From contig CAUREJ010000002.1 in NCBI GenBank assembly GCA_963523735.1, positions 5,131 through 69,130 on the forward strand: a stretch of 64,000 nucleotides of DNA, given 5' to 3'. The position numbers were made by a program, and so were the translations under genes. Positions 15,719 to 23,904 of this stretch are shown in pieces (the first letter of the stretch is position 1; each line of letters begins with the position of its first letter). The DNA comes from Capnocytophaga sp963523735. Lineage in GTDB: Bacteria; Bacteroidota; Bacteroidia; Flavobacteriales; Flavobacteriaceae. The notes under the pieces are model-generated. The model saw only the letters and a list, made by a program, of their open reading frames with translations. It was not told the origin of the DNA and searched no databases.

Positions 15719-16162
15719 TTATGCAAACCACCATAACCGGTAAGGAATCATTGAAAAGAGGCAGATGAGTGCTAAGCCGTAAAAAAGGGCTATCTTCGCA
15801 AACATTGCTCGTACTTGTGTTTGTTTTTTTAGTTTTGACCACCCTATGGTGATGAGGGTAAGAGCGATGATGTTCATCAGGGGGTGTTCCAGCAAGAGTT
15901 GGCGCAATTCGGCATTTTTCATTACTACTTTGGCTCCTTCACTCCACATTTGAAAGCGTGGGCTTACGAAATACACTATAAGTCCTAATAGGAGTTGTAT
16001 GTGTGAAAAAATGAGGGCAAAGAGGCTTAGGCGAAGGTCTTTGACTTCAAAATATTCTTTCTTCTTAAAATAGCCTATAAGGGCATTCATAACTGCAGCG
16101 ATGAGTACTGCCAACACGAGGTAGGCACTTAGTGAGTGTAATTGTTTGATTACTTGATACAT
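15719..16162 (-). CDS. Four-helix membrane protein (cytochrome-b-like, flavobacterial)
   Basis: 147 residues with four hydrophobic helices at about 12-31, 45-65, 92-108 and 120-142. A His near the N-terminus (QLHSLSAYLVL), one in helix 2 (FSHIQLLLGL) and one before helix 3 (EHPLMNIIAL) resemble small flavobacterial proteins usually labelled cytochrome B, where such histidines would hold haem. The haem-binding claim is inference only. The -7 box is at 16189-16196, and a long 8-bp tandem array lies where the -33 element should be. Confidence 0.7.
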   Translation of the reverse strand: MYQVIKQLHSLSAYLVLAVLIAAVMNALIGYFKKKEYFEVKDLRLSLFALIFSHIQLLLGLIVYFVSPRFQMWSEGAKVVMKNAELRQLLLEHPLMNIIALTLITIGWSKLKKQTQVRAMFAKIALFYGLALICLFSMIPYRLWWFA

Positions 16163-16188
16163 ACGTTTTCTTTTTTTAAATTAGGGCG

Positions 16189-16196
16189 CAAAGATA
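16189..16196 (-). promoter_or_regulatory. -7 box of the four-helix membrane protein gene
   Basis: TATCTTTG on the minus strand, 26 nt before the ATG. The expected -33 position (about 16216) falls inside the AATTAGGA array, and no TTG is found at the normal distance. Confidence 0.6.
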
Positions 16197-16202
16197 CAAA
16201 AC

Positions 16203-16283
16203 AATTAGGAAATTAGGAAATTAGCAAATGAGGAAATTAGGAAATTAGCAAATGAGGAAATTAGGAAATTAGCAAATTAGGGG
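16203..16283. repeat. 8-bp tandem array (AATTAGGA/AATTAGCA/AATGAGGA), 24-bp higher-order unit
   Basis: About ten 8-bp units. Three variants alternate in the same order, giving three copies of a 24-bp higher-order unit. It lies directly upstream of the -7 box of the 15.7-kb membrane protein gene. Confidence 0.88.
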
Positions 16284-16324
16284 GAGAGGGGGAAATGAGG
16301 AAAATGAGGAAAATGCAGAAAATG

Positions 16325-16621
16325 CGGTGTTTGGGGGATTTTGTTGCGAATAATGTAAAGCGGGGGTATAGAGATGAAAGGCTTGATATTCAGTTATGTA
16401 ACGCTTATCCTTCGCTTATCCTTCGCGACATACTCGGTTGCGCCAGCTCACCGACTACCTTCGCTCTGCCTTCGCTCACCCTTCGAGATGGCTCCAAGCT
16501 GTTTTGGGTACTGTTGGTAGGTTAAAGGGTTGATTTTTAAGGGTTTGTAATTTCTGCCAAAAAAGGGAATTAAAGTAGATGGTTTTTGCATTATTTGCTA
16601 TAAAAATGAGAAAAAGATGCG
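16325..16621 (+). repeat. Dispersed intergenic element, family 2, copy B, with 11-bp iterons
   Basis: It fills most of the 620-nt gap before the DinB-like gene. It shares with 40027-40295 the blocks TTGCGAATAATG, GCTTGATATTCAGT, GTAACGCTTAT, CTTCGAGATGGCTCCAAGCT, GCAAAAAAGGGA-like and GAGAAAAAGATGC, in the same order and at similar spacing. The middle holds 11-bp units (CGCTTATCCTT, CGCTCTGCCTT, CGCTCACCCTT). Its inner ends are imperfect inverted repeats (TTGCGAATAATG against AGCAAATAATG). The frames through B and C differ, so it is not coding. Confidence 0.8.
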
Positions 16622-16784
16622 TTTTTGTTATTTTTAAGATGGGAGTAAGGTGTCTTGCGATTTTGTGTGTTTGACTTAATAGGAATCGGTTTTATAGGGG
16701 TGTTGTGTTTTTTTGTTGGACAAGTATTTGCATAGGTGAAAAAAAATTAGGAACTTTGCCACGTGATTTTGAAATAAAAAGAAT

Positions 16785-17255
16785 ATGGCTTTGACAGAAC
16801 AAGTATTTGCCTTACAAGTGGCAACGAGAAATAACTTACTTACTTACTTAGAAAACGCATCGGCAGAAGCGTTGGCACAGATTCCGGAAGGGTTTCACAA
16901 CAATATGTGGTGGAATATAGCGCATTGTGTAGCGCAACAGCAGATATTATGCTATAGGCTATCGGGGGTGAAACCTGCTGTAGATGAGTTATTTATAGAG
17001 ACTTACAAGAAGGGTACTTACCCTGATGGGCATATTCCTACCGCTGATGAAATTCAAGAACTTAGGGCTTTGCTCATAAGCAGTGCTAAGCAACTGCAAG
17101 CGGATTACGAGCGCGGGGTTTTTGCTAATTTTACTCCTTATACAACCAGCTATGGGTATGCGCTTGGATGTATTGAAGATGCTATCAATTTCAACAATAC
17201 TCACGAGGGTATGCACCTTGGAGTGGTGATTGCTTTAAACTATTTTGCTAAATGA
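16785..17255 (+). CDS. DinB-like superfamily protein
   Basis: 156 residues. The four-helix DinB/YfiT pattern is visible, with three candidate metal-binding histidines: MWWNIAHCVAQQ (about His47), and INFNNTHEGMHLGVVIAL near the C-terminus (about His139 and His143). In this superfamily such a triad binds a divalent metal, and some members are thiol-dependent transferases; the substrate here is unknown. It overlaps thiL by 4 nt (ATGA), so the two are translationally coupled. A near-consensus GAACTTTG at about 16750 may be its -7 box. Confidence 0.85.
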   Translation: MALTEQVFALQVATRNNLLTYLENASAEALAQIPEGFHNNMWWNIAHCVAQQQILCYRLSGVKPAVDELFIETYKKGTYPDGHIPTADEIQELRALLISSAKQLQADYERGVFANFTPYTTSYGYALGCIEDAINFNNTHEGMHLGVVIALNYFAK

Positions 17256-18301
17256 TAGAGGATAAAAATATACAACGTACCCAGCTGAGTGACTTGGGTG
17301 AATTTGGATTGATAGAAAGACTGACGGAGGGTTTTGAGATTAAAAATGCTTCGACTATAGTGGGGGTAGGTGATGATGCGGCTGTGATGGACTTTAAGGA
17401 TAAGAAAACGGTTGTATCGACCGACTTGCTGATAGAAGGGGTTCATTTTGACTTGAGTTATGTGCCGCTGAAACACTTGGGATACAAATCGGTAGTGGTG
17501 AACGTATCGGATATTTATGCGATGAACGCAAAAGCGACACAGGTTACGGTATCGGTAGCGGTATCGAACAGATTTCCGGTAGAAGCCTTAGACGAATTAT
17601 ACGCTGGCATACGCTTGGCTTGTGAACGTTACCAAGTGGACTTGGTGGGAGGTGATACGACTTCATCGACCCGAGGGCTTATCATATCGGTAACGGCTAT
17701 AGGAGAGGCTAATGAAGAGGATTTGGTGTACCGCAGTGGGGCTAAACCTTTTGACCTTGTGGTACTTACGGGTGATATAGGCGGGGCGTATATGGGGTTG
17801 CAGATATTGGAGAGAGAGAAGGCTGTTTTTCAGGTAAATCCGAACTCGCAGCCTGATATTGAGATGTATTCGTACCTATTGGAACGACAACTGAAACCCG
17901 AAGCGAGAAAGGATATTCCGCCCTTACTGAAAGAATTAGGGGTAAAACCGACGGCTATGATGGATGTGAGTGATGGATTATCATCGGAAATACTGCATAT
18001 TTGTAGGCAATCGGGGGTGGGATGTAACTTGTACGAGGAGAAGATACCTCTTGACCCTGAGGTGATTAGTACGTGTGAGGAGTTCAATTTGGACAGTACT
18101 ACCATAGCCCTAAGTGGGGGTGAGGACTACGAATTGCTGTTTACTATTAAACAAGAGGATTACGACAAGATAAAAGGGAACCCTAACTTTACTGTGATAG
18201 GGTATATTACGGACAAGAATGAAGGGGCAAACCTTGTGACACGCGATGGGCAGTCGATTCCGATTATTGCGAGAGGCTGGAATGCGCTTTTAAATAATTA
18301 A
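17252..18301 (+). CDS. thiL: Thiamine-monophosphate kinase
   Basis: 349 residues. It phosphorylates thiamine monophosphate to the active cofactor thiamine diphosphate. Motifs of the ThiL/PurM-like ATP-binding fold are all present: VGVGDDAAVMDF, DLLIEGVHFDL, SVVVNVSDIYAMNA, VGGDTTSS, MMDVSDGLSSEILHI and ALSGGEDYELLFTI. Length is slightly above the E. coli enzyme (325). It starts within the stop of the DinB-like gene, and no other thi genes are adjacent. Confidence 0.96.
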   Translation: MIEDKNIQRTQLSDLGEFGLIERLTEGFEIKNASTIVGVGDDAAVMDFKDKKTVVSTDLLIEGVHFDLSYVPLKHLGYKSVVVNVSDIYAMNAKATQVTVSVAVSNRFPVEALDELYAGIRLACERYQVDLVGGDTTSSTRGLIISVTAIGEANEEDLVYRSGAKPFDLVVLTGDIGGAYMGLQILEREKAVFQVNPNSQPDIEMYSYLLERQLKPEARKDIPPLLKELGVKPTAMMDVSDGLSSEILHICRQSGVGCNLYEEKIPLDPEVISTCEEFNLDSTTIALSGGEDYELLFTIKQEDYDKIKGNPNFTVIGYITDKNEGANLVTRDGQSIPIIARGWNALLNN

Positions 18302-18380
18302 ACGTTACCAAAAGTACGTATGAATATGTTTGAGAGTGTTGGTAGAAAAGGAAAAATCAAAAAGATGGTTCAATATACTG

Positions 18381-18515
18381 ATGGTTAAGATAGATAAAAA
18401 CCTTGATAAATTTAAAGGGAAAGTTCTTTTTCCAAAGAAATTAGCTCTTGCAGAGGAACTTTTGCAACGTGCTAAATTTCCTTCGGAATTAAAAGCGAAG
18501 TTTAACATATTATAA
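18381..18515 (+). CDS. Small hypothetical protein, possibly a remnant
   Basis: 44 residues from the ATG at 18381 (MVKIDKNLDKFKGKVLFPKK onward), rich in Lys and Leu. The frame is open further up to a TTG at 18330. A second short frame (ATG 18321, MNMFESVGRKGKIKKMVQYT) overlaps it in another phase, so this could be a frameshifted leftover of a slightly longer gene. Not recognised. It lies between thiL and phoA, ending 9 nt before phoA. Confidence 0.4.
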   Translation: MVKIDKNLDKFKGKVLFPKKLALAEELLQRAKFPSELKAKFNIL

Positions 18516-18524
18516 AATACCCTT

Positions 18525-19937
18525 ATGGAAAGAAGATCATTTTTTAAACGTGGGGCGTTGGCAGCTTTGGGTGGTTTGGTACTGCCTCAGTTTGATTTGC
18601 AAGCGCAAACCCTTGGAGAAGCTAATAAAAATAAACGTACTAAAAACATTATTTTTATGGTGAGTGACGGTATGAGTTTTGGTACCTTGGTAATGTCGGA
18701 CTTATATCTGAAACGCAAATTTGGCAGACCTTCGGCTTGGATGGGTCTGTATGAGAATAACCTTGCGCAAAGGGCTGTGATGGATATGGCATCGGCAAGT
18801 TCGGTAGTAACGGACTCGTCGGCGGCGAGCTCATCGTGGGGCGGTGGAGTTCGGGTGAATAACGGTAGCTTGAATATTAGCCCCAGTGGGAAAGAGAATA
18901 TGCCTATCCTACAAAAGTTCAAGAAGGCGGGTAAAAAAGTGGGTTGTGTGACTACTGTGATGGTGAACCACGCTACTCCTGCCGGTTTCTGTACTTGGAG
19001 CAAAAGTCGTAATGCTATGGACGAGATAGCTTTGAACTACACTGAATTGGGCTTTGATGTGATGCTTGGGGGAGGTAGTAAATACTTTGACCCTGCACAC
19101 AGAAAAGATAAGAAAGACCTTTTTGAGGTGTTAAAGAAAAAAGGTTGTACTGTAGCACGCACCAGAGCTGAGATGGAGAAAGCTCCTACTAACAAACCTC
19201 TTTACGGACTGTTTGCAGAAGAGGCTTTGCCATACTCTATAGACAGGGAACAAAGCAGTGAAGAAAAGGCTAAATCACCAACTCTTGCCGAGATGACTGC
19301 TAAAGCTATTGAGCAGGTAAAAGGTCACCCTAAGGGGTTTGTAATACAAGTGGAAGGAGGAAAAGTGGACTGGGCAGCTCACGGTAACGATATAGGGGCT
19401 TTGCTATATGACCAAGTGGCATTTGACGAGGCTGTGAAGGTGGCTATAGACTTTGCTAAAGCTGATGGTAATACGCTTGTGGTGATTACTTCAGACCACG
19501 GTAACGCTAACCCAGGACTTATTTACGGCAAAAACTGTAACGATAACTTTGACAGATTGCAAAACTTTACTCATAGCAACGATTGGATTTTGCAACAGAT
19601 TAACCCTAATGATTCAATAGCCAAAGTACGCGAACACGTGGCTCAGTACTGCGGTGGAATGAATATTAACGAGGATCAGGCAAAAGAGTTATTGGCTTAT
19701 TACGCTAAAACAGAAAGGAAAGAGGATGGTTTGTACAACTACAAACACTTGCCTTACCGACTTTTTGCCGAAATACAAAAAGAACATACATCGGTGGGGT
19801 GGATAAGTATGGATCACTCATCGGACTATACTGAACTGGCTATGTATGGACCTGGTAGCGAAAAACTGAAACCTTTTATGCGCAATACTGATATGCATAA
19901 CTTTTTATTGGAAGTGGCAGAGGTAAGTGTTAATTAA
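18525..19937 (+). CDS. phoA: Alkaline phosphatase
   Basis: 470 residues. The N-terminus has a twin-arginine-like signal (MERRSFFKRGALAALGGLVL), so periplasmic export in folded form is likely. Family motifs: NIIFMVSDGMSFGT (metal ligand Asp), SSVVTDSSAASSSWGGG (the Ser after VTD is the phosphorylated nucleophile), VEGGKVDWAAHGND, VVITSDHGNANPG and MDHSSDYTELAMYGPG (metal-binding His/Asp). It hydrolyses phosphomonoesters. No Pho box was recognised. Its stop overlaps the next start (TAATG), coupling it to the CDF transporter. Confidence 0.93.
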   Translation: MERRSFFKRGALAALGGLVLPQFDLQAQTLGEANKNKRTKNIIFMVSDGMSFGTLVMSDLYLKRKFGRPSAWMGLYENNLAQRAVMDMASASSVVTDSSAASSSWGGGVRVNNGSLNISPSGKENMPILQKFKKAGKKVGCVTTVMVNHATPAGFCTWSKSRNAMDEIALNYTELGFDVMLGGGSKYFDPAHRKDKKDLFEVLKKKGCTVARTRAEMEKAPTNKPLYGLFAEEALPYSIDREQSSEEKAKSPTLAEMTAKAIEQVKGHPKGFVIQVEGGKVDWAAHGNDIGALLYDQVAFDEAVKVAIDFAKADGNTLVVITSDHGNANPGLIYGKNCNDNFDRLQNFTHSNDWILQQINPNDSIAKVREHVAQYCGGMNINEDQAKELLAYYAKTERKEDGLYNYKHLPYRLFAEIQKEHTSVGWISMDHSSDYTELAMYGPGSEKLKPFMRNTDMHNFLLEVAEVSVN

Positions 19938-20911
19938 TGAAGACTTTTCAGTTTCAGAAACTTGTTACCTTTGTAGGAATATTGCTCTTCATAGTAAAGT
20001 TGATAGCGTGGCGAATTACTAATTCAAATGCTATTTTTTCGGATACTATGGAGAGCATAGTAAATATTATAGCAGCCTTTATGGGGCTCTATTCGTTACA
20101 TCTGTGTAACAAACCACGTGATACCGACCACCCTTACGGACACGGCAAGGTGGAGTTTGTAACCTCGGGTATTGAAGGAATGTTAATAGCTTTGGCAGGG
20201 GTATTGATACTTATTGAAGCTATTTCATCACTTATAAAGGGGATAGAACTTGATAAGTTAGACTGGGGTATTGCTCTTTTTGGTTCGACGGCTATAGTGA
20301 ACTACGCTATGGGGTATATTTCATACCAGAAAGGCAAAAAAGAGAACTCATTAGTGCTAATGAGTGCTGGGAAGCACCTGCAATCGGATACTTTTGCGAC
20401 GACAGCCATAGTGCTGAGTTTGGTATTGGTGCACTTTACAGGTTGGCTATGGCTTGACCCGCTGATAGCTATTGGTTTTGGTAGCTATATTATAGTGATT
20501 GGTAGTAGGATAGTGCGCAAAGCCCTTAGCGGGATAATGGACGAACGAGATGAAGCACTGTTTGCTGAATTAGTGAGTATCTTACAGGCTAATAGGAAAA
20601 AGGAATGGATAGATATTCACAATATGCGCATTCAGCAGTTTGGCGCTCACTTACATATTGACGCTCATATTACTTTGCCTTACTACTATCCGCTTAAAGA
20701 GGCTCATACCGAAATGGAGAAGGTAATACACTTACTGGCTGAAAAAGTGGATAGGACAATAGAGTTTAATTTTCACTTGGACTACTGTAAGCCTTTTTCG
20801 TGTGAGTTATGTGCTATTGATTGTAAGTTTAGGCAAAAACCTTTTGTAAGAACTGTGCAATGGGACGTGAAGAACATTGCTGGTGTGGTAAAACACAAAG
20901 TAACTGATTAA
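19937..20911 (+). CDS. Cation diffusion facilitator family transporter with C-terminal Cys cluster
   Basis: 324 residues. Six hydrophobic helices lie within about 1-195. The family motif HPYGHGKVEFV follows helix 2, and helix 5 carries the H-x3-D metal site (GKHLQSDTFATTAI). A cytoplasmic ferredoxin-like domain follows (HNMRIQQFGAHLHIDAHITL). The tail adds a cysteine-rich motif, C-x4-C-x2-C-x3-C (CKPFSCELCAIDC), probably an extra metal site. CDF proteins export Zn, Fe, Mn or similar by proton antiport; the metal is not predictable here. Pairing with a Zn/Mg-dependent phosphatase by overlapping codons hints at a metal-supply link. Confidence 0.92.
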   Translation: MKTFQFQKLVTFVGILLFIVKLIAWRITNSNAIFSDTMESIVNIIAAFMGLYSLHLCNKPRDTDHPYGHGKVEFVTSGIEGMLIALAGVLILIEAISSLIKGIELDKLDWGIALFGSTAIVNYAMGYISYQKGKKENSLVLMSAGKHLQSDTFATTAIVLSLVLVHFTGWLWLDPLIAIGFGSYIIVIGSRIVRKALSGIMDERDEALFAELVSILQANRKKEWIDIHNMRIQQFGAHLHIDAHITLPYYYPLKEAHTEMEKVIHLLAEKVDRTIEFNFHLDYCKPFSCELCAIDCKFRQKPFVRTVQWDVKNIAGVVKHKVTD

Positions 20912-20933
20912 CAATTTGAAAAGCAACAAATAA

Positions 20934-22833
20934 ATGAATAAAATATTACTTTTAGCTGGATTGGCATTCAGCGTATTAATGAGTGCGCAAGAAGCACCTA
21001 AAGAGGTTAAGACTACTGTGGATGCGGTAACTGTTTTCACTGATGGGGCGCAAGTGACTCGTAAAAAGAATATCGCACTACCTAAGGGGGTTAGTGAGCT
21101 TAAATTTATTGACCTCTCTCCTTTTATTGCCCCTGAAAGCGTGACGGTGAAAGCAGTGCCAGGAGTGACTATTCTTTCGGTAAGTCATAAACTTAACTTT
21201 TTGGATAAAAGCAAAGCTACGCCCGAAGTAGAAGCTATTGAAAAAGAAATAAAAGCTGTGGAAAAGCAGCTTGATGATGAGATAACTTACTTAGGTAAGA
21301 GATAATATTGACTTGCTACAAAAGAATAAAGACCTTAGCGGTAAAAATGCTCCTGTGCAGCTCACGAATCTGCAACAAGTGGCTGACTATTACAACAAAC
21401 GGCTTACAGAGCTAAAGTTTGAGCAAAATACGCGTACTGAGAAAAAGAAGCAGCTTACAGACCGCTATAACAAACTCCAGAACCAAAAACAAACTCTTTT
21501 AGGCAAAAATAACACCGAGAAAGGTGAGATATTGGTGAAGGTGAGTGCTGAAACAGCTAAGAGTTACCCTATAGAAGTGCAATATATAGTGGATAACGCG
21601 CGCTGGACACCTTCATACGACTTGCGCGCTACTGATATTACACAACCTATCAACCTTATTTATAAAGCTAATGTACAACAAGATACTAAAGAAGAGTGGA
21701 ACAACGTGAAACTCACGCTTTCATCGGCAGACCCTAATATATCGGGTGAAGCTCCTACTCTGCAAACTTATTTTCTTACCTATGGCAGTGTAGACCCTAA
21801 CATAATGCAGAAGAATAGGAGTTTAAAAAAGACTACGGGTATGGTGCAAGGGGTGGTACTTAGTGAAGATGGGTATCCTTTAGCAGGGGCTACCGTAATT
21901 GTAAAAGGTACTACCATAGGTGCTACGGCTGATTTTGATGGTAAATTTACTCTTAGTGCTTCCAGTGCCGAGAATAAATTGTTACAAATTTCATACATAG
22001 GCTACAAAACGACTGATGTTTTAGGACAAAAAGTAATGACGGTGAGATTAAAGGAAGAGCCTCAGGTGTTAGAGGAGGTAGTAGTGGTAGGTTATGGTTC
22101 ACAAGCTAAGAAAGCTGGCACTGGCAGTGTGAAAGAGGCTCGGGTAAGAGGGTTAGCGAGTGTTAGCCAGAAAAATGATGACTATCAGGCTGCTGACTTG
22201 ATACAGATGACTGCCTCTCAGAATCAAACTAATGTGCATTTTGAAATTGAAACGCCTTACACCATAAAATCGGATAACCAAGTGTATTCGGTAGATATGC
22301 AGCAATTTAGAGTTCCTGCTGACTATAAATACTACATAGTGCCTAAAATAGAGCAAAATGCTTACCTGATAGGTTATGTAACGAACTGGCAGCAATACAA
22401 CCTTTTGGAAGGTGAGGCTAATATCTTTTTTGAGGATACTTATGTGGGCAAGACAACCTTGCAACCTACTCAGGTGTCGGATACGCTTAAAATATCGTTA
22501 GGACAAGACAAGAAAGTATCGGTAAGTCGTGAAAAAGTAAAACAATTAGCTTCACGCCAGTTTATAGGCAGTAAGAAAGAAGATACACGTTTGTTTAAAA
22601 CTATTATCCGCAACAACAAACAACAACCTATTAGTTTGACAGTAGTAGACCAGTTGCCTATATCGACCCAAAAAGAAATAGAAGTAAGTGCTTTGAATAT
22701 TTCGGGAGGTAAATACGATAAAGAGACAGGGGAGATAAAGTGGGATTTTGGTCTTAGTCCTGCAGAAAAACGAGAGCTGAACGTAGAATACTCGGTGAAG
22801 TACCCGAAGAATAAGACTATATGGTTGGAATAG
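20934..22833 (+). pseudogene. Frameshifted MuiA-type (DUF4139) protein with an inserted SusC-like carboxypeptidase-regulatory domain
   Basis: Two frames make one protein of about 630 residues. Frame 1 (20934-21305) has a signal peptide and the DUF4140-like N-terminal domain (TVFTDGAQVTRKKNIALPKG). It stops at TAA 21303, while the next frame is open from 21295 and continues the same coiled-coil (RDNIDLLQKNKDLSG). The break fits loss of one AG in a run at 21297-21302 or one extra A. Frame 2 holds the DUF4139 region (VEVQYIVDNARWTPSYDLRA-like, seen as PIEVQYIVDNARW). This is interrupted by a carboxypeptidase-regulatory-like domain (GVVLSEDGYPLAGATVIVKG) ending EEVVVVGYGSQAKK, the plug-side signature of SusC-type receptors. 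It could also be a sequencing error. Confidence 0.82.
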
Positions 22834-22856
22834 GGTATTGGCGTTAAATATAAAAA

Positions 22857-22943
22857 ATGAAATATATTTTGCTGATTAAAGTTTTTTTAATACTTTTGCT
22901 GATAATTATACTTCATAATAGATATACTTATGAAAAAAAATAA
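22857..22943 (+). CDS. Possible 28-residue membrane microprotein overlapping the sugar transferase start
   Basis: ATG at 22857; the peptide is MKYILLIKVFLILLLIIILH followed by NRYTYEKK, a single hydrophobic helix with a basic end. It overlaps the sugar transferase start by 14 nt in another frame, so it may couple translation or supply a membrane segment. The composition is AT-driven, so chance is possible. Confidence 0.35.
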   Translation: MKYILLIKVFLILLLIIILHNRYTYEKK

Positions 22944-23862
22944 GAATGGACTACCTTGTTTGTTTGTTAATGTAGGGGCAATTCTTACAAAACTGTTAGA
23001 AGAGTCTGATATATCAAAATCATACAGAATAATAAAGTATGATATTTTAAAAGACAAAAGGGATATTACTAACGTTGTTAATAAATTAAAAATTGGTGTT
23101 ATTGTAATAGAAACATCAAAAGTTAAAGAATTTCCTGATAATATTATTAGAGAGATTATTGACTTGAGAACAAAAGGCGTTATTATTTATGAAGCTGAAG
23201 AGTTTTATGAAATAATTAATAAACGTATTCCTATTGTAAGATTAGAATCGAAAAAATATATAGGAGATGATATTTTTTCTATTAAGCAACGTATTAGGCA
23301 TCGCTGGGTAAAGAGAGCTTTTGACCTAAGTTTAATATTAATTTCATTACCTTTTGTTCTTCCTTTAGTATTAATAGGCGTTATTCTTACTGTTCTTACT
23401 TCAAGGGGCGGGGCTTTCTTTGCTCAATCACGTGTAGGAAAAGAAGGTGTTCCTTTTAAAATTTATAAAATAAGGACAATGGTAATAAACAATGGAGGAT
23501 TTACACAAGCTAATGACTCTCGGATTACTCCTATAGGGAAGATACTTCGTTTCACAAAAATAGATGAGTTGCCACAACTATATAATGTTTTGATAGGGGA
23601 TATGAGTATTATAGGACCTCGTCCTGAAATACCTGAATATGTGGAAAAATATTCAGAGCAGGTGCCTTTCTTTAAACTGCGCCATATGGTTAAACCAGGA
23701 GCGACAGGATGGGCGCAAATACATATTCCAAAAGCAACTCCAGAAGATAGTATAAGAAAATTGGAGTACGATTTGTATTATATAAAACGATACTCTCTAT
23801 TTCTTGATATTAAGATAGTATTGCGCACTCTAAAAGTTATTTTAACTTTAAACAGTAATTAA
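22930..23862 (+). CDS. Undecaprenyl-phosphate sugar phosphotransferase (bacterial sugar transferase, WcaJ/PglC type)
   Basis: 310 residues. The N-terminal ~125 residues form a Rossmann-like region without the usual four or five membrane helices. One membrane segment follows (FDLSLILISLPFVLPLVLIGVIL, about 137-160), then the catalytic domain: FFAQSRVGKEGVPFKIYKIRTM, FTKIDELPQLYNVLIGDMS, IIGPRPEIPEY and GATGWAQIH. These enzymes move a phospho-sugar from a UDP-sugar to the lipid carrier, starting a surface polysaccharide or glycan. No other glycan genes surround it, and the gene looks more AT-rich than its neighbours. Family certain; substrate unknown. Confidence 0.9.
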   Translation: MKKNKNGLPCLFVNVGAILTKLLEESDISKSYRIIKYDILKDKRDITNVVNKLKIGVIVIETSKVKEFPDNIIREIIDLRTKGVIIYEAEEFYEIINKRIPIVRLESKKYIGDDIFSIKQRIRHRWVKRAFDLSLILISLPFVLPLVLIGVILTVLTSRGGAFFAQSRVGKEGVPFKIYKIRTMVINNGGFTQANDSRITPIGKILRFTKIDELPQLYNVLIGDMSIIGPRPEIPEYVEKYSEQVPFFKLRHMVKPGATGWAQIHIPKATPEDSIRKLEYDLYYIKRYSLFLDIKIVLRTLKVILTLNSN

Positions 23863-23879
23863 TATTTATATCTTTTTTG

Positions 23880-23887
23880 TACCTTTG
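23880..23887 (+). promoter_or_regulatory. -7 box of the rpoN promoter
   Basis: TACCTTTG 17 nt before the rpoN ATG, so the leader would be very short. No clear TTG is seen at the usual distance. Confidence 0.6.
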
Positions 23888-23904
23888 CGCCCTAATTTAT
23901 AAAG

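Noticed and set aside
16295..16525. 76-residue frame in the intergenic element
   Set aside because: The related element at 40.0-40.3 kb does not keep this frame, so the sequence is not under coding constraint.
21290..21315. Programmed ribosomal frameshift in the MuiA-type gene
   Set aside because: No slippery heptamer or downstream structure was seen; an indel in a short AG run is simpler.
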